64,000 nt of DNA, taken from positions 1,302,001-1,366,000 of the forward strand of contig JACKHC010000001.1 of NCBI GenBank assembly GCA_020639235.1, given 5' to 3'. The stretch comes from Phycisphaeraceae bacterium. GTDB taxonomy: Bacteria; Planctomycetota; Phycisphaerae; Phycisphaerales; UBA1924. Of this stretch, positions 18,446 through 26,484 are shown piece after piece (position 1 is the stretch's first letter; every line of letters starts with the position of its first letter). The position numbers and the translations under genes are program-made. The notes below the pieces were generated by a model. That model made no database searches and was not told the origin of the DNA. It worked only from the letters and a program-made list of their open reading frames with translations.

Positions 18446-19261
18446 TCAACTGCGACCGAGTTGGCGCCCCCGATCCCTCGCTGCGCGCACGCCCCGCGCC
18501 ACAATCCCGCGCAGCCCCGCCTCCTCCATGACGCCGATCGCCGCCTCGGTGGTCCCCTTCGGGCTCGTCACCGCCCGGCGCAGCTCCTCGGGCGTATCTT
18601 CAGTTCTGACAAGCATTTCCGCGCCGCCGCGGATCGTTCCCAAGACGAGCCGCCGCGCCGTCACTGCATCCAGCCCCACTCCGATCGCCCCCTCGATCAT
18701 CGCCTGGGCCAGCAGGAACACATACGCCGGGCCGGAGCCGCTCACCGCGGTCACCGCGTCCATGAGCGACTCGTCCACCCGGACCACATCCCCGACGCCC
18801 TCGAAAATCGCCTTTGCTACGAGAAAATCACGCTCCCCGGCCCCCGCGCCCACGCAGATCGCCGACACTCCCATCCCGATCTGCGCCGGCGTGTTGGGCA
18901 TCACCCGCACCACGCCGCACCCGCCGCCCAAGGCCGACCGGACCCGATCCGAGGTCGTTCCCGCGAGAATCGAGATCACCAGCCCCGAAAACCGCGATTC
19001 GGCGAGCGATTTCTCGATCTGGGGGAGCACCTGCGGCTTAATGGCGAGCATCAGCGCAACATCCGGAGTCAGGCGATCTCGGATCGCGTCGACGGACGCA
19101 AGTCCTTTGGCGCCAAGGGATTCAAAGAACGCGCGTTTCTCGGTATCGGGTTCGACGACGGTCAGGGAACCGGGCTCGATCTGGCCCTGATCGAGGGCGC
19201 GGGTGAGGATCGCCCGCGCCATATTGCCGCCCCCGATCACGATCATGCGGTCTGATGCCAA
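18446..19261 (-). CDS. proC: Pyrroline-5-carboxylate reductase
   Basis: Last step of proline synthesis: NAD(P)H-dependent reduction of pyrroline-5-carboxylate. The Rossmann motif IVIGGGNMARA is at the N terminus, followed by AIKPQVLPQ, the conserved RVMPNTPAQIG, and the ProC signature region (AVSGSGPAYVFLL through the TVRRL-like TARRLVLGT and TSPKGTTEAAI). I use the TTG at 19261, because GGAGG lies 5 nt upstream. The ATG at 19246 would give a 266-residue protein closer to usual starts but lacks a placed Shine-Dalgarno. It diverges from accA across a 74-bp gap. Confidence 0.93.
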   Translation of the reverse strand: MASDRMIVIGGGNMARAILTRALDQGQIEPGSLTVVEPDTEKRAFFESLGAKGLASVDAIRDRLTPDVALMLAIKPQVLPQIEKSLAESRFSGLVISILAGTTSDRVRSALGGGCGVVRVMPNTPAQIGMGVSAICVGAGAGERDFLVAKAIFEGVGDVVRVDESLMDAVTAVSGSGPAYVFLLAQAMIEGAIGVGLDAVTARRLVLGTIRGGAEMLVRTEDTPEELRRAVTSPKGTTEAAIGVMEEAGLRGIVARGVRAARDRGRQLGRS

Positions 19262-19285
19262 GTCCGCCTCCCTGTACGCACCGGA

Positions 19286-19291
19286 TACACT
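19286..19291 (+). promoter_or_regulatory. Candidate -10 (TACACT) for accA
   Basis: TACACT lies 44 nt before the accA ATG. The same hexamer precedes tatD, the atp operon and the sulfotransferase gene in this window. No convincing -35 is seen. Confidence 0.35.
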
Positions 19292-19335
19292 CGTCCTGCG
19301 GCTCCTGATTCGGACAGAACCACGCAAGGGCCATT

Positions 19336-20331
19336 ATGGCGATTCCCTACACGCTTGAGTTTGAGAAGCCACTCGTCGAGATCGAGGCCCAGATCGAGGC
19401 GCTCGAGGCCGAGGGCGATGACAAAGACGCCGGCTTTCGCAAGGAGGTCGCGCGGCTGCGCAAGAGCCACCAGACGCTGCTCAAAAAGATTTACGCGGGT
19501 CTGACCCCTTGGGAGACGGTGCGGGTGGCGCGGCACCCGAAGCGCCCGCAGTTCCGCGATTACATCAAGTTGCTGTGCAAGGATTTCTGTGAGCTGCACG
19601 GCGACCGTCGGTTCTCGGATGACCCGGCGATCGTGACGGGGTTCGGGCGTGTCGGGGCGATCAAGTGCATGTTGATCGGGCACCACAAGGGGCGGGACAC
19701 CAACGAGAAACTGGCGTGCCATTTCGGGTGCGCGCACCCGGAGGGGTACCGCAAAGCGCTGCTCAAGATGAAGATGGCCGAGAAGTTCGGGCTGCCGATC
19801 GTGACCTTCGTGGACACGCCCGGCGCGTTCCCCGGAATCGGCGCGGAGCAGCGCGGGCAGGCGGAGGCAATCGCGGTGAATCTCCTGGAGATGAGCCGGA
19901 TCGAGACCCCCATCGTTTCGGTCGTGGTGGGGGAGGGCGGCTCCGGGGGGGCGCTCGGGATTGCGGTTGCGGATCGCGTGGCGATGCTTGAGCACGCGTG
20001 GTACTCCGTGATCTCGCCCGAAGGTTGCGCCGCGATTCTGTGGAAGGAAGCCAACGCGGAGACGAACAACCTGGCCGCGACGGCGTTGAACCTGACGGCC
20101 AAGGACAACAAGCGCCTGGGCATTGTGGACGAGATCATCAAGGAGCCGGTGGGGGGAGCGCACCGGGATCCTGCGCATGCCGCGCGCAATATCGAGAAGT
20201 GGATTACGGACCAGTTGATCGAACTGGAGCGCGTCAAGCCGACGCTGCTGCCCGGGCGGCGGTACGAGCGGTTCCGCAAGTTGGGCGAGTACGAGACGCT
20301 CAAGCCGGCGCGGGACGGCACGGGCGACTGA
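19336..20331 (+). CDS. accA: Acetyl-CoA carboxylase carboxyltransferase subunit alpha
   Basis: With AccD it transfers the carboxyl group from biotin-BCCP to acetyl-CoA, giving malonyl-CoA for fatty acid synthesis. The 331-residue protein follows AccA throughout: N-terminal helical LEFEKPLVEIEAQIEAL, then ELHGDRRFSDDPAIVTGFG, the crotonase-like core with FVDTPGAFPGIGAEQRGQ, the oxyanion-hole Gly run GEGGSGGALGI, and MLEHAWYSVISPEGCAAILWK. Length is normal. accD is not in the window, which is common. Confidence 0.97.
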   Translation: MAIPYTLEFEKPLVEIEAQIEALEAEGDDKDAGFRKEVARLRKSHQTLLKKIYAGLTPWETVRVARHPKRPQFRDYIKLLCKDFCELHGDRRFSDDPAIVTGFGRVGAIKCMLIGHHKGRDTNEKLACHFGCAHPEGYRKALLKMKMAEKFGLPIVTFVDTPGAFPGIGAEQRGQAEAIAVNLLEMSRIETPIVSVVVGEGGSGGALGIAVADRVAMLEHAWYSVISPEGCAAILWKEANAETNNLAATALNLTAKDNKRLGIVDEIIKEPVGGAHRDPAHAARNIEKWITDQLIELERVKPTLLPGRRYERFRKLGEYETLKPARDGTGD

Positions 20332-20339
20332 CCGAACGA

Positions 20340-20392
20340 TTGACGGTGATTATCGGCATTTGTAAACTACCGGGCTTTCCATCGGGCCCGGT
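20340..20392 (+). promoter_or_regulatory. Sigma70-type promoter and leader hairpin of the DksA-like gene
   Basis: TTGACG at 20340-20345 and TAAACT at 20363-20368 are separated by exactly 17 nt, the best conventional promoter in the window. At the expected transcription start, a dyad ACCGGGC (20369-20375) / GCCCGGT (20386-20392) would form a hairpin at the 5' end of the mRNA. It has no U-run, so it is unlikely to be the accA terminator. The GTG start of the next gene is 76 nt beyond the -10. Confidence 0.6.
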
Positions 20393-20444
20393 CTTCGTAA
20401 ATCGGGCACTGTCAACAGGTTAGCGCTTCCGGCAAGGGAAACTC

Positions 20445-21485
20445 GTGCCCAGGAAGGCCTCCACCGCGTCGTCATCGACTCCCGCCAAGTCCTCCAAGAA
20501 GGTGTCGTCGCGCGCCAAGACGACGGGCAAGAAGTCGAGCACCAAGAAGACCACCAAGAAGGCGAGCGGGGCGGCGGCTTCGAAATCGAAGACGGCCAAG
20601 AAGGCCTCCGCCAAGCCGGCGAAGGCCGCGTCGAAGAGCGCCGGGAAGCCGTCGAAGAAGTCGGGTGGGACCAAGGCGTCCGCTGCGAAGGCGGAACCGG
20701 ACACCAAGACGAGCAAGAAGGCGGAGACGACCAAGAAGAAGTCGGGCAAGGCGCCCAGCGCTCCTGCCGAGGCCGACGCGAGCGCGAAGAACTCGGCGAA
20801 GCCCAAAGGTGACAAGGCCGAGGCGGCCAAGCCGGCATCGAAGAAGAAGTCTTCCTCGAAGTCGTCGAAGGCCAAGGGCGACGCATCCAAGTCGGCGGCG
20901 AAGGCCGAGGCGGCCGGCGGGAATGAACAGGCGGCCCCGAAGTTCCGCGGGTTCAAGCAGGACAGTTCGCTCACGGAGATGCGAGCGGCGGCTGCGAAAC
21001 TCGCGTCGCTGGCGGGGCTCCCTTCGGTGAAGTCATCGGGCGACACGGAGGACCTCTCGGCGAAGAAGTTCCGGAAGGTGACCAAGTCGCCGCTCAACGC
21101 CAAGCAGCTCGCGGAGTTCAAGGAGATCCTGCTTCTCAAGCGCGCCCAGCTCGTGGGCGATGTCTCGAGCATGGAACTCGAGGCGCTGATGGGCGGCGGG
21201 TCGGGGTCGCTGAGCCATCTGCCGCAGCACATGGCGGATCAGGGTTCCGACGTTTCGGAGCAATCGCTGTCGCTCGATCTGGCCGCGTCGCAGCGCGATC
21301 TGTTGCGCGAGATTGACGCGGCGCTGGCGCGGATCGAGAACGGGACTTACGGCATCTGCGTCGAACTGGGCAAGCCGATCCGGATCGAGCGGCTGCGCGA
21401 GACGCCCTGGGCGAAGTATTCGATCGAGGCGGCGCGTGACCGGGAGAGCTCCGGGCGGTTCTATCGTCCGGGGAATGCGCAGTGA
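20445..21485 (+). CDS. DksA/TraR-like protein with histone-H1-like Lys-rich N terminus
   Basis: The 346-residue product falls in two parts. Residues 1-160 are a Lys/Ala/Ser/Thr-rich disordered tail (AKPAK and KKSS type repeats) like bacterial histone-H1-like proteins. Residues ~215-340 match the DksA/TraR fold: a coiled-coil pair (LNAKQLAEFKEILLLKRAQL; DLLREIDAALARIENGTYG), then the zinc-finger segment. Of the four zinc Cys only the first survives (C305); the other three positions are Leu, Ser and Ala. Binding to DNA through the tail, or to RNA polymerase through the coiled coil, is inference. The start is GTG with an AAGGGA site. lspA starts inside its stop codon (GTGA). Confidence 0.85.
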   Translation: MPRKASTASSSTPAKSSKKVSSRAKTTGKKSSTKKTTKKASGAAASKSKTAKKASAKPAKAASKSAGKPSKKSGGTKASAAKAEPDTKTSKKAETTKKKSGKAPSAPAEADASAKNSAKPKGDKAEAAKPASKKKSSSKSSKAKGDASKSAAKAEAAGGNEQAAPKFRGFKQDSSLTEMRAAAAKLASLAGLPSVKSSGDTEDLSAKKFRKVTKSPLNAKQLAEFKEILLLKRAQLVGDVSSMELEALMGGGSGSLSHLPQHMADQGSDVSEQSLSLDLAASQRDLLREIDAALARIENGTYGICVELGKPIRIERLRETPWAKYSIEAARDRESSGRFYRPGNAQ

Positions 21486-22168
21486 GCGAACACGCTCCGG
21501 GCGGTGCGGGGCGGAGCCGTGATTTGACGAATGATCAGGCCAAACGAGCGGGTCGTTGTCCGCGGGTGATCGCGCTCTTTGTGGCGATGATCGCGCTGGG
21601 GCTGGTGGCGGACCTTGCGACGAAATGGGGCGCGTTCCGGTATATCGACGATCAGCCGTTTGTCGTGAACCGTGGCGCGGTGCTGCGGGTGCTCGCTGAC
21701 GATCCTTCGAGGATCATGACGCTCGTTCCCGAGCACAAGGCGGTGCACGCGATTCCGGGTGTGCTCGATCTGCGGCTCGTATTGAACGCGGGCGCGGTAT
21801 TCGGGACGGGGCAGGGGCGTCGGTGGATGTTCATCGGGTTTACTTCCGTGATTCTCGTGATCGCGGTGGTCGCGTTTTTTCGTTGGACACGCGCCAACGA
21901 GCGGTGGACGCACTTTGCGCTGGCGATGGTGATCTCGGGCGGCGTGGGGAATCTGTATGACCGGATCATGCTGGGGTGCGTGCGGGACTTTATCCATCCG
22001 CTGCCGGGCGTGAAGTTTCCCTTCGGGCTGCTCGGGGGGCGCGAGGTGTGGCCCTATGTGAGCAATGTCGCCGATGCGCTGCTGCTGATCGGGATCGCGA
22101 TTCTGACGGTGAAACTGTGGCGGTCGGACTCGGGCAAGGGCGCGAAATCGGAGCCGGTGGGCTCCTGA
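21482..22168 (+). CDS. lspA: Lipoprotein signal peptidase (signal peptidase II)
   Basis: Inner-membrane aspartic protease that cleaves lipoprotein signal peptides. The 228-residue protein has four membrane segments and both catalytic Asp motifs: GGVGNLYDRI and YVSNVADALLLIG. The segment between the first helix and LNAGAVFG is enlarged (about 60 residues, usually ~30), making the protein longer than the usual ~165. GTG start, overlapping the DksA-like gene by 4 bp. Several lipobox proteins in the window (e.g. at 26485 and 39475) would be substrates. Confidence 0.93.
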   Translation: MSEHAPGGAGRSRDLTNDQAKRAGRCPRVIALFVAMIALGLVADLATKWGAFRYIDDQPFVVNRGAVLRVLADDPSRIMTLVPEHKAVHAIPGVLDLRLVLNAGAVFGTGQGRRWMFIGFTSVILVIAVVAFFRWTRANERWTHFALAMVISGGVGNLYDRIMLGCVRDFIHPLPGVKFPFGLLGGREVWPYVSNVADALLLIGIAILTVKLWRSDSGKGAKSEPVGS

Positions 22169-23143
22169 TCAGGACTTGATCGCGGCGCTCTTCTCGCGGA
22201 TGGCGGGCAGGAGTTCGCGCACTTCATCGGCCATGCGCGTGTTGGGGAACTCGGCGACGATCCGCTCGCCGGCTTCGAGCGCTTCGGGCCACTGGTGATC
22301 CTGCACCATGAGTTTGAAGCGCACGCCCAGATTCTCGCGGGACTTGACGACGACGCCCCGCGCGACTTCTTCGAGCGGGGCGGCCTCGGCGGGCGTGAGG
22401 TACTGATCGAGTTCTTTGAGGAGCGACATGGCCTCGTCGAGTTGCTCGCGCTGGGCGGCGACGAGGAACTGACGTTCGAGGTCTTTGCGGTAGCGCTGGC
22501 GCGACTCATCGACGCGCTCGCGGAGGCCGTCGACGCGGTGTGACTCGGGGAAGAGGCGTTGGATGCGGGCGGCCTCGGCGTAGGCCTCGGTCCAGTTGCG
22601 GGTGCGGATGAGGTCGTCGAGGTGGGCGAGGGAGTCGACAACCTGCCGGTCGAGCGTCTGGAGGCGGGCGCGTTCGATCTTGGAGCGGAACTCCTCGGCG
22701 TCGGCGCGGTAGCCGAAGCGCTCGGCGAGTTCCTTGACGAGGACCATGGCGGCGTCCCAGTCTTCGTCGTGGATGTCCTGCTCGATGGCGCGGCGGAGGA
22801 GTTCGCGCTCCTGGCGGCGGTGGAGGACGCGTTTGGCTCCTTCGCTCAGCCCGGCTTCCTGCGTCATGGTATTGAGCGCGTGGGCGAGATCGGAGAGCGT
22901 GCGGTCCATGCCGCCGGCGGAGGAACGGATCGCCCAGGCGCCGATGAGCGTGATGGGCAGAACGGCGCAGGAGACGGCGACGAGGACGATTCCCGCTGTG
23001 AGCCGGGATGAGGACTCGCCGGCGGTGGCGATGAGTGACAGGCCGACGCCCGCGAGCGCCGTGAGCCACGCGACCGAGAGGATGAAGGGCAGGCCCGCGC
23101 TGGCGTTGTTCGGCTTGGTGGGTGCGTCGGTGTCGTTTTTCAT
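22169..23143 (-). CDS. Membrane-anchored helical-repeat protein, unknown function
   Basis: I do not recognise a named family. The 324-residue protein has two N-terminal membrane helices (about 17-42 and 48-72), then about 240 residues of amphipathic helices with a TPR-like rhythm (DEDWDAAMVLVKELAERFG; RNWTEAYAEAARIQRLFPES; DHQWPEALEAGERIVAEFPN). The three W...A sites are spaced about 75 residues apart. It is convergent with lspA with no gap. A scaffold or protein-interaction role is the most that can be inferred. A cupin gene lies just upstream in the same direction. Confidence 0.8.
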   Translation of the reverse strand: MKNDTDAPTKPNNASAGLPFILSVAWLTALAGVGLSLIATAGESSSRLTAGIVLVAVSCAVLPITLIGAWAIRSSAGGMDRTLSDLAHALNTMTQEAGLSEGAKRVLHRRQERELLRRAIEQDIHDEDWDAAMVLVKELAERFGYRADAEEFRSKIERARLQTLDRQVVDSLAHLDDLIRTRNWTEAYAEAARIQRLFPESHRVDGLRERVDESRQRYRKDLERQFLVAAQREQLDEAMSLLKELDQYLTPAEAAPLEEVARGVVVKSRENLGVRFKLMVQDHQWPEALEAGERIVAEFPNTRMADEVRELLPAIREKSAAIKS

Positions 23144-23178
23144 GTCGGTGCTCCGTTTGGTGCGGAGAGCGGGGGAGA

Positions 23179-23541
23179 TCAGCTGCCGGGGGTCACGCCG
23201 CCGCAGTTTCGCTCGACGGGCACGAGGCAGAGGAAGCGCAGGCCGCTATCGGTCCGGAACTGGTGTTCGGAGTCGGCTGGGACATAGAGGACATCGCCGG
23301 CGCGGATGGGTCGGTACGCGCCGTCGAGGAGGACTTCGCCCTCGCCTTCGACGATGAAGACCTCGTGCTCGTAGTCGTGGGCGTGGCGCGGTGTGTGCCC
23401 GCCGCCTTCGACGCGGAAAGCGCGCATGGCGAAGTGTGGGGCACCGTCGTCGCGTCCGACCATCATGGCCATTTGGACGCCCTTGGCGCCGTCCATCGCG
23501 ACGGGCTTCTCGGTGGCGGCGTTGATGTTTCGGATGATCAT
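23179..23541 (-). CDS. Cupin-domain protein
   Basis: A 120-residue single-domain cupin. Motif 1 is HTPRHAHDYEHEVFIVEGEG, supplying the HxH..E metal ligands; motif 2 is AGDVLYVPADSEHQF, supplying the last His. Such proteins bind a divalent metal and act as small-molecule dioxygenases, isomerases or sensors; the substrate cannot be told from sequence. GGAGGA lies 7 nt before the ATG at 23541; longer in-frame extensions run into the divergent MBL gene and are rejected. Confidence 0.9.
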   Translation of the reverse strand: MIIRNINAATEKPVAMDGAKGVQMAMMVGRDDGAPHFAMRAFRVEGGGHTPRHAHDYEHEVFIVEGEGEVLLDGAYRPIRAGDVLYVPADSEHQFRTDSGLRFLCLVPVERNCGGVTPGS

Positions 23542-23574
23542 CTGCGTTCCTCCGCACGATCCATCGGGGAATCG

Positions 23575-23580
23575 TACCAT
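23575..23580 (+). promoter_or_regulatory. Candidate leaderless -10 (TACCAT) for the MBL gene
   Basis: TACCAT is followed by 6 nt and then the GTG start. There is no Shine-Dalgarno. This is the arrangement expected of a leaderless transcript. Confidence 0.45.
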
Positions 23581-23586
23581 TGTCGC

Positions 23587-24237
23587 GTGCCCGAGACGCC
23601 GCACATTCTGGTCGAGTCCCTGACGGTCGGTGCGTTCGCCAATAACTGCTACATCGTCCATTCCGGTAAGGGGAGTGAATGCCTGCTGATTGACGCCAGC
23701 GCCCCTGCGTCGGCGATGATCGGGCGTGTTCGGGAGCTCGGGCTGCGTCCGACGCGGATTCTGCTGACGCACGCGCACATCGACCACATCCTGGGGCTGG
23801 CGGCGTTGCGGGGGGCGTTCCCGGGTGTGCCGGTGGCGCTTCACGCGGAGGAGCACGGATGGCTGGATGATCCGGCGCTGAATCTGTCGGCGGCGATGGG
23901 CGAGCCGTTCACGGCGGATGCGGCGGAGGAGACGCTCGGGGACGGGCAGGTGATCGAGTTCGGGGGTGAGCGGATTCGGGTGATGCACACGCCGGGGCAC
24001 TCACCGGGGGGCGTGACATTCGTGATTGACTGCATCGATACCGCGATCGTCGGGGACACCTTGTTTGCGAACTCGATCGGTCGGTTTGACTTTCCGACGA
24101 GCGACGGTCCGACGCTAATGGCTTCGATTCGTGAGCGTCTGTACACGCTTCCTGACAGGACGCGCGTGCTGCCGGGACACGGCCCGGAAACGACAATTGC
24201 GCGCGAGAAGCGTTCCAACCCGTATGTGCGCGCATGA
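23587..24237 (+). CDS. MBL-fold hydrolase, glyoxalase II-like
   Basis: The 216-residue metallo-beta-lactamase-fold enzyme has the metal motif THAHIDH and the later ligands HTPGHSPGG, GDTLF (Asp) and PGHGPET (His). The short form without the C-terminal glyoxalase II domain is typical of hydroxyacylglutathione-hydrolase-like proteins that act on thioesters or related substrates. The substrate is not predictable. The GTG start at 23587 is favoured by the -10 six nt upstream. The next gene starts 4 bp inside the stop (ATGA), so the two form an operon. Confidence 0.9.
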   Translation: MPETPHILVESLTVGAFANNCYIVHSGKGSECLLIDASAPASAMIGRVRELGLRPTRILLTHAHIDHILGLAALRGAFPGVPVALHAEEHGWLDDPALNLSAAMGEPFTADAAEETLGDGQVIEFGGERIRVMHTPGHSPGGVTFVIDCIDTAIVGDTLFANSIGRFDFPTSDGPTLMASIRERLYTLPDRTRVLPGHGPETTIAREKRSNPYVRA

Positions 24238-25091
24238 CGGATCAGCGCGATGAACAAGTTGCGGAGCGGCTGGCGCGGCTGCCCAACGCGCTGCGGTCGC
24301 AGACCGTGTTCCGGTCGTTGTCGGGGGCGCGGGTGCCGGCGCTCCTGGCGCATCCCGATGCGGGCTGGATGGATGCCGGTGCGAGTCCGGCGGCGCGTCC
24401 GGTGGTGTTGTGGATGCATGGACGGACGGTGAACAAGGAGCTGGATCCGGGTCGGTACCTGCGTTGGCAGCGCGCGGGGATCGCGGCGTGCGCGATCGAT
24501 CTGCCGGGGCACGGCGAGCGCCTTGATGAGGCGTATCAACAAGCGGACCACACGCTGATGCTGGCCGAGCAGTGCGCGGGTGAGATCGATGGCGTGGTTG
24601 CTGCGCTGGGCGCGCCGGAGTTCAACGGGGCTTTTGATCTGGACCGTGTGGCGATCGGGGGGATGTCGGCGGGGGGGATCGTGGCGCTGGTGCGGCTGTG
24701 CCGGCCTCATCGGTTCCGAGCGGTGGCGGTGGAGGCGACGACGGGGGACTTTGCGCCGATGCGTGGCCGGGCGTTTTTCGTGGAGCCGTGGGCGGATCGG
24801 CTCAACCCGATCGACCATCTGGAGGATTGGGCGGCGATTCCGTTTCTGGCGTTGCATTCGGAGGCGGATGAGTGGATTCCGGTTGGGGCGATGCGGTCGT
24901 TCGTCGGCGCGCTCCGGGCTCGGTACGGGGCGTTGGGGGCCGATCCTGCGATGGTCGAGATGCACACCTGGCCAAAAACGGGCGCGCCGTATGAGCATTA
25001 CGGCTTCGGAAAGGTGTCGAATGAGGCCAAGAACCTGCAAACGGAGTTTTTGATCCGCCACCTCGGGCCGCCGCCGGCGGTAGAATCCTAA
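24234..25091 (+). CDS. Alpha/beta hydrolase
   Basis: The 285-residue alpha/beta-hydrolase has a strand-HG motif (VVLWMHGRTVNKE), the nucleophile elbow GMSAGG, an acid in HSEADEWIP and a terminal His near HYGF. It matches peptidase S9/dienelactone-hydrolase-like esterases. It is translationally coupled to the MBL hydrolase, so the two may process the same metabolite, but neither substrate is known. Confidence 0.88.
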   Translation: MTDQRDEQVAERLARLPNALRSQTVFRSLSGARVPALLAHPDAGWMDAGASPAARPVVLWMHGRTVNKELDPGRYLRWQRAGIAACAIDLPGHGERLDEAYQQADHTLMLAEQCAGEIDGVVAALGAPEFNGAFDLDRVAIGGMSAGGIVALVRLCRPHRFRAVAVEATTGDFAPMRGRAFFVEPWADRLNPIDHLEDWAAIPFLALHSEADEWIPVGAMRSFVGALRARYGALGADPAMVEMHTWPKTGAPYEHYGFGKVSNEAKNLQTEFLIRHLGPPPAVES

Positions 25092-25149
25092 GACACCCCA
25101 CTCGCCAGCGCACATCGTCCGCGCTGAGCGTCTTGCAGGAGATTGATTG

Positions 25150-26469
25150 ATGTTCACGTTCGTCGCCATGTCCGCTCTCGCGCCCGCGGTGCTCGCTGCC
25201 CCGCAGGAGACCGTCGCCCCTGTCAACATCGAAGAGCGGATCGAGGCCTATCAGGACGCGTTCCAGGCGGGCATGGAGGCCGGCACGCTCGACTGGCCCA
25301 CCGTTCAGGCGCTGGCGAACGATGCGCTCTCGGGCGTCGATTTCTCGACGCTGAGCATGGATCAGATTCTGCAGCTGCACGAGAAGAACATTCTTGAGTA
25401 CGCCGGCCGGACGGGTGATGCGTTCACGCGGCTGGAGTCATTCGCCGACCCGGACACGGCGACGGGCGCGAAGGCCGCGATGCTCCGCGCGATGTTCGCG
25501 GGCAACCAGTCGCAAGACCCGCGCGATACGGTGAAGGTTCTGACGGCGGCGCTGGAGCACAAGCATCTCTCGGAGGTGATGTCGGACCCGATGGCGCAGA
25601 ACTTCCTGTTCTCGCTCGGTCAGAATCCGGAGCCGGTGCTGAAGGGCTCGGAGAGCGCGTTGCTCGGCTTTGCGGAGTCGATCGATGAGTCGATCGCGCC
25701 TGAGGCCGCGGTCGGGTTCGGCGGTTTGTGGGACGCGATTATGGCGGCCAAGACCTCGGATGCCGACGATGCGCGTCGCGAGAAGATCCGCACGCACTTC
25801 GTTGAGATCGGCAAGGCGAAGGTTGCGCAGATCGAGGACGAGCGTATGGCCGAGTGGTTCAAGGACTCGCTCAAGTACCTCGACGGCGCGGCGGCGCGTG
25901 GCATGCTGATCGATCACGAGGTGCCGCAGCTGACGTTCCTGTGGTCGAGCGATCCGTCGATCACTTCGATGAGCGATCTTCGCGGCAAGGTCGTGGTGCT
26001 GGACTTCTGGGCGACGTGGTGCGGGCCGTGCATCGGTTCGTTCCCGCAGGTGCGCGACCTGGTGAGCCACTATGAGGGTTACCCGGTGGCGGTGGTGGGC
26101 GTGACGAGCCCGCAGGGCACGTTCTTCGGTGCTGACGGGCAGCGCACCGACTGCGAGGGCGCTCCGGAGAAGGAGTTCGAGCTGACTCCGGGCTTCATCG
26201 ACGCGAAGGAGATCACCTGGACGGTGGTGTATTCCGAGGAGAACGTGTTCAATCCGGACTTCGGCATCCGCGGCATCCCGCATGTGGCGATCGTGGACAC
26301 GAAGGGTGTGGTGCGCTACAACGGGCTGCACCCCGCGGTCGATCCCGAGAAGAAGCACGAGTACATCAACGGTCTTCTCGAGGAGGCGGGCCTGCCGCAC
26401 CCGACCGAGGACGCGATGGACGATGCGGATCATGGTCACGAGGACGGCTCGGATCATGATCACGAATAA
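25150..26469 (+). CDS. Secreted TlpA-like thioredoxin-domain protein with His/Asp-rich tail
   Basis: The 439-residue precursor has a signal peptide (cut near ALAAPQ), a ~240-residue helical region of unknown type, and a C-terminal TlpA/AhpC-type thioredoxin domain with the redox site ATWCGPCIGSFPQ and cis-Pro in GIRGIPHVAIVD. It should act as a periplasmic disulfide reductase or oxidase. The last 12 residues, HGHEDGSDHDHE, look metal-binding. ATG at 25150, with AGGAG upstream; a TTG one codon earlier is less likely. The following lipoprotein gene starts 15 bp downstream. Confidence 0.88.
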   Translation: MFTFVAMSALAPAVLAAPQETVAPVNIEERIEAYQDAFQAGMEAGTLDWPTVQALANDALSGVDFSTLSMDQILQLHEKNILEYAGRTGDAFTRLESFADPDTATGAKAAMLRAMFAGNQSQDPRDTVKVLTAALEHKHLSEVMSDPMAQNFLFSLGQNPEPVLKGSESALLGFAESIDESIAPEAAVGFGGLWDAIMAAKTSDADDARREKIRTHFVEIGKAKVAQIEDERMAEWFKDSLKYLDGAAARGMLIDHEVPQLTFLWSSDPSITSMSDLRGKVVVLDFWATWCGPCIGSFPQVRDLVSHYEGYPVAVVGVTSPQGTFFGADGQRTDCEGAPEKEFELTPGFIDAKEITWTVVYSEENVFNPDFGIRGIPHVAIVDTKGVVRYNGLHPAVDPEKKHEYINGLLEEAGLPHPTEDAMDDADHGHEDGSDHDHE

Positions 26470-26484
26470 GGCGCGATCGACGCG

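Noticed and set aside
20369..20392. Hairpin after accA read as the accA terminator
   Set aside because: It lacks a U-run and begins at the predicted start of the next transcript, so a leader stem is the better reading.
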